DNA from: Chinchilla lanigera
Taxonomy: Eukaryota; Chordata; Mammalia; Rodentia; Chinchillidae
Assembly (NCBI RefSeq): GCF_000276665.1
Contig: NW_004955426.1
Span: forward strand, 23,302,640 to 23,366,639
DNA length: 64,000 nucleotides
Reading direction: 5' to 3'
Shown here: positions 53,261 through 64,000 of the stretch, piece after piece
How positions within the stretch are numbered: position 1 is the stretch's first letter
How the letters are laid out: each line of letters begins with the position of its first letter
Position numbers and translations under genes: made by a program
The notes under the pieces: generated by a model
Told to the model about the DNA's origin: nothing
What the model saw: the letters and a program-made list of their open reading frames with translations, nothing else
Database searches by the model: none

Positions 53261-54559
53261 CATCATAAACACGACTCAGCTTTTCTTGGCACCTCACTTC
53301 TAGTCAGTAAAGCCATCATTTTTATAAAAACAGTATCACATGCATGTGGGACTTTCCAGTGTTTGCTGACAGGCTGGAAGATGGTACTGAGATTGTCACT
53401 GAAACCCAGTTTTTCTTCTCACATCACATGCATGGCAGGATCATCCATGCCCTTGCAAGGCGCACAGGAGGAAAAGGGATTCTGCTAATGCTTTCAATTC
53501 CTTTGGTCAAAATTGCCGGGACCTTTAGACATGTGCAGTACTGGATGTTGTATAGAATTATACAGCGGTCATCATTTCCCCTCCTCTGTCCCCCATGAAA
53601 ATGCAATAAGGCACATCAAGATGATGTTAAGAAGAATTTCAGTGTACTGTCTTGAGACAAATAGAGTTATGCTTCTGGTATTGCCAACCAACAAAGGGCC
53701 TCACGGCCCCTCCTTCCAAGAACATTAATAATACATGAGAATTTTCAGGAATTGCTAGAAGTAGGACACCCACTCTTCCCAGATTTCCTGGAAGAACACT
53801 GATTTCTCTCTGACAAATAAGTTCATTAAGCACGTAATGAAAATTGGATTTGATTTTTAGACCTCTGAAAATGTTTCCTATTCATCAAATCACTCATGTG
53901 AAAAAAATAATCCTGTGTTGGATCTTGTGCCTGGCTGCTGTGGGTGGTCACGCTGGGGTTGTAACTTGGTAGAAACAGTGACATGAGAAAGGAGAAAGAG
54001 GCCTGAGGGTCCCACACAGGCCAGCCATGGGGTGCCCCTACCCTACCCCATCCCCATGGGCACAGAGGGCAGGTGTCTAAAAATCTACACGCAACTCCAA
54101 CACAGGCAGGGGGGAGGGCAGACTTTCTCCCCACAACGCAAATTTTATGGCACGTTTGCTGAAGATGAATCTGACTCATTTTCCCCTCCAAGGGTTCTGA
54201 GACGCCCTGCTACACGCTGCAGATTCAACTGAGTCATGAAAGCAGAACTGTCAGTTGTACTCAATCCTGTTTAATAGCCATGACACCTGACACAAAAGCA
54301 GCTTGACTTCAGGGACCGAACTGGACCAGCAGCAGAACGGCCTTCACTGCCCCTTCCCTGGCCCTCTGCTCTCACTCTGGCCAAGCTCTCCTTCATTCCT
54401 CCCTCCTTTCCACACTTCCCTCTCCCTGAATTTCCAGTCTGGTCAATTTGAGTTTAAATGTACAGCATCACTGGCTGTCTTTGTGGTTAGTTCTCTACTG
54501 CAAAAGTCCTTAGCCAGACCACTCTGTATTCCCTTTCTTCTGTCACATTCCGATTGATT
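53261..54559. other. Unique intergenic sequence
   Basis: No repeat or gene assigned over 1.3 kb. The minus frame of 121 codons (53826-54191) and several plus frames lack recognisable domains. Confidence 0.35.
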
Positions 54560-55230
54560 TCTTGTAAGCTGTGGCCCTTTCTTGGGAACATTAATTAACA
54601 TGATGTGTTTTTATCACAATTGTAAGAACGTGATATGGGTATGACTCACACTTCTGCTGTTTAAACAGTATTTAGTGTATTTGAACGAGGCAGATGAGTT
54701 TTCCTGGATGCTTACTGTATGAATTTACGATCCTCTCTAACTATTCTGGGAAAGAGAGAGGAAAAAAAAACCACACACATCAGCATTACTGATTCTTAAT
54801 GGGGCTTTGCCATATCACTAAAACTCTTGCACTGAAGACATATGGAATGCAATATGTTTAGATGTTCCCATAACTGTCTTCAATTAGGACAAAAACAGAT
54901 TTCCTTCATGATCCTCGTTTTAAGAGTAAAGTTAGCATTGCCCTTTGGAATTATTTGCTAACAGTGTGCTTGATAAGAGAATGGTTTTCCAACATGTACT
55001 ATATCTACACATGATTTTACAATCTGTATAATCAGGAGCTGTGTTAAATAAACTATGCAAATTTGTGTGGACGAGGGTCTAAATTAATTTGGGCTGAAAT
55101 AAATCAAACTCTAGCTAGACCATGATTTAATTAAAATTGAAAATATGACTCATAGCACTTCAGGGTACTGATGTTTACTGCAAAAACAATGCATCATTGC
55201 CATGACAGAGATAAATGCGTGAAGGACTGG
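54560..55230. promoter_or_regulatory. Candidate conserved non-coding block with octamer
   Basis: About 670 bp without a repeat, AT-rich, with ATTAATTAAC (54590-54599), a perfect POU octamer ATGCAAAT (55055-55062), TTTAATTAAAATTG near 55125-55138 and ATGACTCAT (AP-1) at 55145-55153. The pattern suits a distal enhancer. Function and conservation are inferred, not shown. Confidence 0.3.
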
Positions 55231-55440
55231 TAAATTCCTCAAGGCTGGAATAGATCACTGAGATGGACATGACATTGAAGAAATTCCTACAATTTCTTAA
55301 ACAAATGTCTTTGGGGCTGTTTCAAAATAAACAAACTCATATTGTAGTCAGAAAAAATACATAGATTTATATTTTTATTCTCAGCTGCTTCCTGTACATT
55401 GGGTTTTTGTGTTTCTCCTTGCCTTCTTGTGACTATCTAC

Positions 55441-55441
<1 letters not shown>

Positions 55442-55486
<45 letters not shown>
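55442..55486. repeat. (TG)n microsatellite
   Basis: About 22 TG units, purely repetitive, 35 bp upstream of the assembly gap. Confidence 0.95.
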
Positions 55487-55488
<2 letters not shown>

Positions 55489-55503
55489 GCAAATTTTTTC
55501 AAA

Positions 55504-55521
55504 CTATATATATATATATAT
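55504..55521. repeat. (TA)n tract, left of gap
   Basis: Pure TA units run directly into the N block. Confidence 0.95.
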
Positions 55522-55621
55522 NNNNNNNNNNNNNNNNNNNNNNNNNNNNNNNNNNNNNNNNNNNNNNNNNNNNNNNNNNNNNNNNNNNNNNNNNNNNNNN
55601 NNNNNNNNNNNNNNNNNNNNN
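55522..55621. other. Assembly gap, exactly 100 N
   Basis: One hundred consecutive Ns with (TA)n on both sides. A round 100 is a conventional placeholder, so true length is unknown. Frames that read through it are meaningless. Confidence 0.99.
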
Positions 55622-55660
55622 TATATATATATATATGTATATATATATTCCTATATATAG
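55622..55660. repeat. (TA)n tract, right of gap
   Basis: TATATA units with GTATA and CTATA interruptions continue the dinucleotide tract beyond the gap. Confidence 0.95.
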
Positions 55661-57229
55661 TTCGTTTGTAATGTATTTTCTTTCTGGACTGTGTTCTCTG
55701 TCCTGAAGTGTTAGTGGCATTCTCTTCCATCTCTGGCCCTGTGCACATTTGCATGTTGAGAAGCCTCCCTCCTGGAACACATGTGGGTGATATTTCTCCT
55801 GCCTGAGGCTCCTCTCTAGTCCTATGTCCTCAACAAAGACAAAAGGCCACTATCAGGGCTGTCTTCATACATGAAGTGGATTTCAGGGCAAGGCCAGAAG
55901 GGGGAAGAATGTGTCGAACCCAAACCAGGACACACATGCAAACAAACACATAGGTGCTTTCACATGTACTGGACAGCATTTGAAACCAGGATTCTCCTGG
56001 ACACAGACTTTGGCACTCACCGACTGGCATCTGACTCTAAGGTTCCAAAGAGAGCAGGTGGAGAGGAAGCTAAGGTGCTGCCCAAACACCAAGCAAGAGA
56101 AGCAGCTCTCTGCTCCGGCGACCCCCTCCTGCTCTATCAGCCGTCCGGCACTGCCCGGGGCTGGCTCTTTCTGGGAGTTCTCTGAGCAGTACGTTTTGCA
56201 GTGGGAATATCCTAGAACTTTTCCAGTTAAACCTTTCCCATCACAACTGTATTTTAAGAAGAGTCCTTTAAAGCTTTAAGAGAAAGAAGTCACTCATTTG
56301 GGAGCTCCAGGCCAGGCCTCTGGAAGGCTGGGAAGGGGATTGATTTAAGTCAGTAAGTCCCCCGATGTCCTCCAAGCCACGTGGACGCCTGGGCTCTGTC
56401 CACTCTTTCCTACAAGCAGGCCTGGTGCTCCTTCCACCACTGGCTTGGAGAGTTGCAGAGAAGGTGAAAGCTGTCTAATCTGGGGAATTTGTGCAAACCT
56501 TCAAATTCCTTTCCCTCTTGGGCTTTCCTCCCAAATTTTTTGAAAAAAAAGGCCTAGGAGATAGAACAAAATACAAGATTTAGGATCAATTTTAAGATCC
56601 CTAGAATTTTCCTTAAGAATAACCAAAGTGCATGGTCGAGAAGCCCCTGCTCCTCCCAGCAGTGATTAACCAGGCGGGGGAGGGGTGAGGTCATAAAACG
56701 ACAGACGCAGCGTCAGTGCCTATGGATCTCACCTCCTGCCCACTGACCTCCTGCTTTCACCTCTGGAAGGGAACTGCAAGAACTGAAGTTGTCTTGCTGC
56801 TCATTCCTGTCCTCCCACAGACCGAGGTCGCCGCTGGGGCTGATGGACCCATGCATTAGCCTGCGGCGCCACCTAGCAAACCCAGAGGGTACTTAGGAGA
56901 AGATGGAGAGGGCAGGTTTGAAGGGTTTGTTTTGCTTCCACACCAGAAAAGGGAGTTTCCATTTCATCCGCAGGGTTCTGGGAAATGGAATTTGTATAAA
57001 ACCTTTCTTGCTCATGATGGAAAACATTTATTTGAAACTAATGAGAGAATTTGGCCCAAAGGCAATAATAATGAAAGCTTACAAGGACAAGCATTTAGTT
57101 CTCTAAACTCACTTCCCCCAGGAACAGCTGTGACTATGCAGTTTTTGCTTCAAAAAGAACTTGGTTCTACCTTAAATCAGTTTGAAACTGACGAAGAGCA
57201 GCCATTTCTCTCTCACTCTTTCTGACTCT
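55661..57229. other. Unique, locally GC-rich sequence
   Basis: No repeat family is assigned. The part at 55840-56900 is richer in GC and CpG than most of the window, but not enough for a CpG island. Frames of 104 and 122 codons overlap at 55871-56279 without known domains. A candidate CTCF site is listed separately. Confidence 0.35.
56865..56879 (-). promoter_or_regulatory. Candidate CTCF-binding motif
   Basis: The minus strand reads TTGCTAGGTGGCGCC, agreeing with the core CTCF consensus (CCA)C(T)AG(G)(T/G)GGCGCC at all but the first two or three positions. It sits in unique sequence with several CpGs. Single-motif evidence only. Confidence 0.35.
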
Positions 57230-57284
57230 CTGGCTCTCTCTGTCTCCTCTCTCTCTCTCTCTCTCCCTCCCTCCCTCCCTTTCT
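57230..57284. repeat. (CT)n and (CCCT)n simple repeat
   Basis: A CT run followed by CCCT units; pyrimidine-pure for most of its length. Confidence 0.9.
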
Positions 57285-58339
57285 TCTGTCTTAGGTCAGA
57301 TTTATCTCAGACTGATATCTTCACATCCTGAAGGGAACAGAAGGTCACCAAGTATAGAAGTCTAGTGACAAACTTAAATGGTTGAGTCAGGGACATGCTA
57401 ATGGTTCTATGATATTGCTGTTGCCCATGTGTGAGATATAACTTCTTCAGCTCCACAAATCCAGCTCTGGAGATGCTCAGCATGCCGAATGCCTCTGCAG
57501 CAAACATTGCACATACTTGGAGGTTCTCCCTAGAGAGCTGGAGAGCCTATCAATGTGGAGTATAGAGATCTCCAAGGACAGCAGATCCAAGGGTGCTGCT
57601 CATCTTCCAGGTGAACAGGGTTCTCATGGCCACATGGAGAAGAAATAGGGTGGTGAATTAACTAATGCTCAACTTGTAACACCCAACTGAACTGAATCAG
57701 CATGGTGCTGGGTGTGGAAGGCCCACATGAGGATTGTGGCCAACAGCATAAAAGAACTGGAGGGGATGATGGTGTGCTGTTGATTCTCCTAGAGGATCTT
57801 ATCGTGCTGGTTTTCCTGACATGAACTCAGCTGTCCTCATTGTCAGAGGAGCTTGGGTCTTAGCTGTCACTGAGGATGGCTGTGGTTCTTTTTGGAGAAG
57901 CTCTGGTCTTTACCTTGAATGTCACTTCCTGACTCTAGAGCAGATTCCTCAGCCTGCTGGCATAGATCCTTCACCCACTGGCACAGACTTTCCAGCTTCC
58001 ACCACTCACCTTTGGGCCTTCCTGCTGCAGAGCCTTGAGACAGACTTGCATGAGACATCGCTGTGGGCTCTAGGGTTCCAGTTGGACCTATGCAGGACAT
58101 TGCCATGGGATCCAGGGCCTCAGCTGGATTCTTTGGTCTCTAATATGTGGACAGATCTCTTGTACTCTTCTGCACTTGACTTTTTGGGTGAATATTATAA
58201 AATAATCCTATAAATTATGTATCCTGTATTAAATCTATTCCCTGGCAAACTCTGACTCAACAGCCCATAGTTGCCTTTGAAGTGTTTTGAGAATATTGAG
58301 GCTGTAGACAGGGCTCTGAAGCTGATGCTGCTTACTTCC
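57285..58339. other. Unassigned, possible unknown repeat
   Basis: The 130-codon plus frame at 57821-58213 has a Leu/Trp/Asp-rich composition with short internal similarities (two 'ctggca..' blocks near 57955 and 57976). I recognise neither a protein family nor a repeat. An LTR-like origin is possible, with no terminal structure to prove it. Confidence 0.3.
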
Positions 58340-58500
58340 CTGTTACTCAGTCACCCAGGACCTTAGTTCTCCATACAGTGAGGGAAACTCTAGTACTTAC
58401 CTTATAGTGTTTTGAGAACATTAAATGAAATTAATCATATAAAGTATTTAGAATAAGGTCTGGCACATGGCAGGCACATAATAAATGTTCACTCTATTTA
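58340..58500 (+). mobile_element. MIR SINE, 3' part
   Basis: 'ccttatagtgttttgagaacattaaatgaaattaatcatataaagtatttagaataaggtctggcacatggcaggcacataataaatg' is a clear MIR 3' half. Confidence 0.75.
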
Positions 58501-59615
58501 ATCATCCTTGAATTTAAAAGGACAAACGTGAGCTCCTTGCTCCTAATAAGCCATTGTTTCTGGTGCCACCTAAAGCAGTGTTAGTTAAGTAGTACAGCAA
58601 ATTGTGTCTGTGTGGTACCCTCAGTGGCAGTTTCTCTTGGCTACCTCTTCATTGGTGGCAGATATAGAAGCAAGTAGACAGCTTTTAAAAATTCTTTTAG
58701 GAGCAAGAACACAGAACAGTTCGAAGGCCTTTGTTCTGGATGCTCAAGTAATAAAACTTACTGATTGGCAATCAGGTCTGGCTGACCAGTTGATGACTGA
58801 GGTTACTTCTTTCCACCCACCATGGCGATCATTCACAAAACTCTAACACCAGCTCTGGTTGATTTGGTAAGCTTTCCTGACTGATCTTCTGGCAATAAGA
58901 CTTTTTCAGTTTTTCGTTTATTAAATTTGAAATTTCTTGAGTGCAAATAAGCCATGACTCAATTTCCCCCAAGCAACTAGAAACTGTGATGTGATTTTGA
59001 ATGAGCACCAAGTTTGAAAAGAGACGCTTTTTGTGAATAATACTAATATAATCAAGAGTCAGTTAGTAATAGTCAGCTGAGTTGACACGACAATCAAATG
59101 AAAACCAGTCATTATATTTGGAGCATCTATTAAAAATCAGCCTTTGATCATTGTCCTTGACTCTGATCCATTACTATCTTTAATCAACGCCTCACAAGAA
59201 CCTAATTACCACACAACATTAGGAATAGCTGTTTTCTTAGGAAGTGGTAAACTGATGCCTTTTCCCACAAGGCAAATGCCTGAAGAATTTACCAGAAAGC
59301 CTTTGACATAGTGAATAATGCCAGCGAAGCTGCACTTTATCATGAAAGATGCAGGATATGCATCAGTGTGCAAGACTGTTGACACTGAAGCCAAAGTGCA
59401 GTGGTCTCTGGAGCTTCCTTGACCAAGACAAATGACTCTGTGCTCACACAACAGCCATGGAAAAATGGCCTGACAACTTTCATATGTCTAGTGTCTGCAG
59501 GCTTCACATGACATTTTTATTTACATCTAATTTAACTGTAAAACACACTATGAATATTCATTTGATCTAAGAATCTGCACAGTCATCTACACAACTTCAT
59601 TTTTTTATACTCATT
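58501..59615. other. Unassigned intergenic sequence
   Basis: No repeat or gene assigned over 1.1 kb. Confidence 0.35.
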
Positions 59616-59627
59616 CTGTACCAATAT

Positions 59628-59725
59628 ATTTTTTGGGGGGGGGTGTTTCCAGTACTGGGAACTGAACTCATGACCTTGCGCTTGCCAGGCAGATGCTGTG
59701 CCGCTGAGCTAAATCCCCAGCCCCA
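59628..59725 (-). mobile_element. Young ID-type SINE, reverse
   Basis: Reverse of an ID copy: T and G-rich tail, 'ccagtactgggaactgaact' (B-box region), 'gcgcttgccaggcagatgc', 'gccgctgagctaaatccccagccc' (A-box end). A perfect 12-bp target duplication CTGTACCAATAT lies at 59616-59627 and 59726-59737. Confidence 0.9.
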
Positions 59726-59737
59726 CTGTACCAATAT

Positions 59738-60189
59738 TTATGTAATCATACATTCTCATCTGAGTTAGATCCCTGTTCTGAAAAACAAGCATCCTTGTTG
59801 TGAAAAAGTTCTTACACATTTGGAAAGGAAGGCAAGAATAGATAGTTCAAGGATAAAAGAGTTTTTAAGCATTACCTAATATACTTGCAAGTCTAGTTAC
59901 AATATTTTTATGCTACAATACACAAAAGCACAATCTTCATGTGGTTATGTTAATGTATTCATGTAATAGAAATAGCAATCCCTGGAATCATTTGATTTAA
60001 GCAATAACACATTCTAAGTAAAAACTCTGTTCCTGGCAATTTGATGGTAGAATCTCCTTCCATGTCATTGCAGGGTAGGGATATACGGAAGCCAGGAAAG
60101 AATCAGTGGCTTCCTATCCTTCCATAACAAGCCAGCTTCCTGCCTCTCATGTGCGGCAATGATCCACTGAAATGTAGTGCTCTACAAAT
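59738..60189. other. Unassigned intergenic sequence
   Basis: No repeat or gene assigned. Confidence 0.35.
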
Positions 60190-61790
60190 GATCTGTTTGG
60201 CTGAAAAATGTGATCAAATATACAACGGCAAACAATTGAAGATATATGACTTTATATATTCAATATAGTTTCAATCCAGATTCCCATGGGTTTAGGGGGA
60301 AACTGGATGAGTTAATCTACAATGTACATGAAAGAACAAAGGGCCAGGAATAAACCCTCAAAATAGAACCATATAACAGAACTTGTCTTCCAGATATTAA
60401 AATTATTCTAGGACTACAGCAACTAAGATAGCATAGTATTGCTGGGAAAATCTATAGATTGACCAGTGCAATAGAATATAGAGACCAGAAACAGAAATTT
60501 GACCTTTTTTTCTAGTGCTGGCTTTGCAGATGCTTGGAAGAAAATATGAACTTCCAACACTTAAATACAAGGAAAACAGATTACCCTATGCTTAAAAAAC
60601 TAAATTGGACTCCTCACACCACAAATAAAAGCCAAATTTAGATCTATTAAAGATTTAAATGTAGAGTTATAGCATTTATAAAAGTTTATTATAGTATAAT
60701 AAGGACTTCTTTGAAAAATGTGCTATAAATGAAATGATTCTAAAAGGATATCAACCTATTAAAATTAAATTTATGTTCCTTAAAGGACACCCTATTGAAA
60801 GTAAAAATGATGTGATGTTAGGTGATGAGAAAAGACACTAGCAACATAAACAATCAATCTCCAGAAGAAACAAGGAATCAGTAATAAAGAAAACAAAATA
60901 ATCCAGCTGAATAAAGGGCAAAATGTCAAATGTATATTTCATAGAAATAGAGAAAAGCATGGCTAAAAATACATGGAAATGCTCTATCTCTTTAAAATTA
61001 GGTGAAAAACACATTAGGACATCAATAATATAATCAAATACCACTTTACACTCACCACACACATAGAAGTAAGAATCTTTGCAATACCAATATTGCCAAG
61101 AATCCACTGTAATAGCTATACCATGTCAGAAAATAATTTCAGAGCATCTAGTAAATTCAAAAAGTGCTGGACTCTCTGACCCAGTAATTCTACCCTTAGG
61201 TAGTATATTCCCCGGACAAACCCTGGCACTGTGTCCTGGGGGCATGTACAGGAATGTTTACAGCAGCTCTGTTTATGATTAAAAATAATAGTCACTGAAA
61301 ACAAACCAAATGTTGATAAACAATAGACTAGATATATAAACTGTGGTGTATTCATAATGAATACTTCAACAAATAAATCAGAATCTAAACATAATATGTA
61401 TGAAATTCAGAAAGGAAGTGTTGAGTGAAAAAGAAAGTTGTAGAAGACTATATGAAGCGTGTCTCCAGTTATATCACATTCAAGGTCACACAAAGCCAAG
61501 TCATATATTCCCTGAGGGTAGACGTGTACAGGCTAACCCTGTATAGAAAAGCAGAGGAATGGTGAATATAAGAATCCAGGTGGCCGTTCCCTTTGATGGG
61601 AAGTGGAGAGGGAGAGGTTGCAGAGGAGCATTGGGATGCTCTCCAGAATAAAGATAGTGCCCTCTCCACCCCAGCAAGTGGCTGGGAGTGGATGTCTGTT
61701 TTGTTCTTATTTGAATTCCTCACGTTTTAAGCTCTTTCTTTTCAATACTTTTGTATTAACAAACATATCTCAAAAGAAGCACAGTGAGTC
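60190..61790 (+). mobile_element. Old L1M LINE, ORF2 3' part
   Basis: Landmarks in order: 'ggactacagcaactaagatagcatagtattg', 'gaccagtgcaatagaatatagagaccagaaac', 'cttaaagatttaaatg'-type text, 'ccaataccaatattgcc', 'gacccagtaattctacccttagg', 'catgtacaggaatgtttacagcagc' and 'actgtggtgtattcataatgaatac'. Stops occur in all frames. Clearly older than the L1 at 35.9 kb. Confidence 0.75.
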
Positions 61791-62110
61791 CTGATGTACC
61801 GTCCATCTGGCTTTCCCAGTGATTTCATCCTTCATAGGAAAGTTTTATTATCAAAATCAAAGAATTGACACTGAGCTATACTGCAGAATTCATCATTATC
61901 TATATTATATAGATATTATCTACATTAGATAGACTATATTATCACGTGAATAGATTCATGAAATTACTACCATAACTGAAATGCAGAATGAGCCCCCAGT
62001 CACACAGAAACTTGTCTCTACCTCCTGAGAGTCATGCTGTCCCCCACCGCTAACCCCTTATCAGTTTTTTTCTCACCACCATTTTTTATCCTATATAGAT
62101 TTCTGAATGT
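61791..62110. mobile_element. Probable old LINE-derived repeat
   Basis: 'ttttattatcaaaatcaaagaattgacactgagctatactgcag' and 'ccatctggctttcccagtga' resemble an old LINE phrase ('aattatcaaaatcaggaaattaacattgatac'). A local TATCTA/TAGATA-rich patch lies at 61897-61940. Confidence 0.4.
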
Positions 62111-64000
62111 TCTTTAGCATCTATTTAATGTATTTTTATAACAGCTAAGTTGCAGAAGGTAAAAACACTACACGCAAAGATGATGTTTACATCCACTTTT
62201 ACCCCTGCAGTGAAATTTCCCCAGGTTCACTGAGCCACAGGGCACTTGGACTTCACCCAGATCGCCTCTTGCACTCCCTCCTAAGGGATCAAGGGTAAAA
62301 AATACATACAGTTTTCTCCTCTCTACAGGGTCATCTTATAATCCTAAGATCATCCTGTCTTCCCTAACCTCCTTCGCACCACTCACTTGACCCACCAGCC
62401 CGTGCAATGGTGTAGCAACTTATTACAACCTCTGTTTCAGAGAGTGAACGTAGCTCAGTCTGGGAAAATCTCACCAAGCAAATTAGACCCAAGTTAAAAA
62501 AAAATACAAAACACACTTGATCTTGACTGGCCAAGCCTAAGGCAGGAGTCTTTGGCTAGCACTGTTCATCCCTTCCTCTCTGGGCTTGTTGACTCCTGTT
62601 TATGCAGAGTCTCCTGTATATTTAGGCTCCTGGCCCCTGGCTGCTCCAGACACAGCCAGTTCAAGTTCAAACAGAATGATCTAATTCACCGGGACCCCAG
62701 TCTCGGTGCCTGCCTCCCCCGGAATCCACCCTACCTGTTCTTTAATAAGTTCCTTTTCTTCCATGCAGCATCTTGGGGATAAAGTCTTCCTTGCTCTAAG
62801 ACTTTTTACTTAAAAATAACTCTTTCCCACGTGACTGCTTTGATTCCCTTTGATGCTGACTTGCTCTTTCAAATCTGATTCAAAATAGCCTCCACCGCCC
62901 TTTGCCCTGGTTCTTCTCTTCCTCCCCGAGTTTCCTTTTTTTTTAAGTTTGCATTTTACAGCGCCCAGTCATGCACAAACAGGCAGACCCTGGTTTCGCC
63001 TCAGTTCAGTTCTTAGAATCCTCCTCATAGAGGAAATCATGTTTCTTTCTAAGAACAGTGCTAAAATTAGGAGTTACATTGCCAAAGAATACTACTATTA
63101 ATTAAATGAATTTTTAAAGGGTATTCCTTAGTAGAGCACCATGTGATGTGAGAAAGATTTTCTGGATAAATACACCTGAGTGACAACAGATTTAATAAAC
63201 TCAATCGGTCAACCCTCCCATTGCAAAAAGGCTCACATCATTTTTGTCCCTCATACACCTCCTTTTGGGGTGGAGTAGAGTTTCTGTAGGCAGCAACCAG
63301 AATGCAAGACAGCCACTGAATCACAGTATGTATGCGATAATAATATGTCATTTTTTTACAAAGCAGTCAAAAGAGCCGAAGTCCTTGTTTTCCAGTCCCT
63401 ACAACAAAGCAGGCAGGAGATCGAGGTGCTGATATGCTTCCCTTGGCTTTCAGATCCAGCCCCTTCCCACCACCCTGACACTTCCCTGGGGTCACAAAGG
63501 CAAGGGTGGGTTTCCTCCTCCTTATCCTTGAGTGCAGATTCGCATAAGCCTGCTGCATCCTCCGCAGAGCTGCTTTCCGGAGAATTCCGTGGCAGCAATC
63601 AGATACCCACAGGTTTTAGGAGAAGGAGCAGCCTCCCCTTCCTCATTTCCAGTGTTCCAGAGGTAATTAGTTTCAACTCTTTCAAAACATTCTTCCCAGA
63701 TGTCTGGACAAATTACTTACATCGCTACATTATGACTGTTCTGTTTCAGGCAGCACGGTCACCTTTCCTGTGTGGAGACTGAGGATTTTGTGCTCTTGTG
63801 CGCACACGGGAGCCCCCTTCCCATCCACTCGCCATCATTATGCCTACACATCAACGACATAACTCAGCGATATAATCTAATATGATTGCTTGCTTCCCCT
63901 CACACTTTTCCCCAGGAATTAACATCTGGCCTGCTTTTCCATTTGCTTGGTTTTCTATATATTTATCACTAATTTCCAAACTCTTCCTGTGTATATTTTC
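62111..64000. other. Unique intergenic sequence to window end
   Basis: About 1.9 kb without an assignable repeat. It contains the 145-codon plus frame at 63345-63782, which is the longest frame outside known repeats. That frame starts MSFFYKAVKRAEVLVFQ, is Ser-rich in the middle, has no recognisable domain and overlaps two minus-strand frames. I do not call a gene. Confidence 0.35.

Noticed and set aside
55399..55780. Open frames of up to 105 codons crossing 55522-55621
   Set aside because: They read through 100 Ns and dinucleotide repeats, so they have no meaning as proteins.

Overview
This window looks like ordinary nuclear DNA from a placental mammal, and from a rodent. The evidence is the repeats. 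There are B1-type SINEs with the 29-bp internal duplication, tRNA-derived ID SINEs, ERVL-MaLR LTRs, L1 fragments of several ages, and the old pan-mammalian families MIR, L2, MLT1, MER5A-like hAT and mariner/Tigger-like elements. The young ID copies end in a GGTA-type 3' end rather than the classic CCCAGCACC, and the compound ID elements I associate with kangaroo rats are absent. A beaver-like (Castor) genome would fit, but that is a low-confidence guess. No protein-coding exon, promoter CpG island or RNA gene could be supported. The longest open frames (up to 171 codons) lie in repeats or are unrecognised, so I read the window as intergenic or deep intronic.

Layout. 1-6 kb: L1 ends, MIRs, a MER5A-like piece, a hAT-like MITE and a MaLR-class LTR. 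6-10 kb: mostly unique sequence. 10-14.4 kb: a stack of nested elements, with an L2-like LINE split by an L1 piece that is itself split by a complete two-LTR MaLR provirus (10501-12817, 5-bp target duplication GTGGT), then an L2 split by another LTR. 14.4-20 kb: MLT1, ID, L2 pieces and an ERV LTR-like block. 20.3-20.8 kb: a repeat-free, homeodomain-motif-rich block. 21-24 kb: L2, B1, a GA-rich microsatellite with an ID, and a Tigger-like transposon. 24.1-24.8 kb: a second repeat-free block with an inverted YY1-like motif pair. 25-33.8 kb: L2, ID, two L1s of opposite orientation, and two MLT1 elements (one inside an L1, one itself carrying nested insertions). 34-35.8 kb: unique. 35.9-38.8 kb: a younger L1 3' half carrying three ID insertions. 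39.7-40.4 kb: two mariner 3' ends joined head to head and interrupted by a B1. 40.6-54.5 kb: LTRs, a third mariner piece, MIRs, SINEs and unique sequence. 54.5-55.2 kb: a third repeat-free AT-rich block. 55.4-55.7 kb: a (TG)n/(TA)n tract containing a 100-N assembly gap. 55.7-64 kb: unique sequence with a possible CTCF site, a MIR, an ID and an old L1.

Nothing here works together as a gene system. The useful content is the insertion chronology recorded by the nested transposons and a few candidate regulatory blocks. Family names come from memory of consensus sequences without any search; boundaries of old elements are approximate, while boundaries set by target-site duplications are close to exact.
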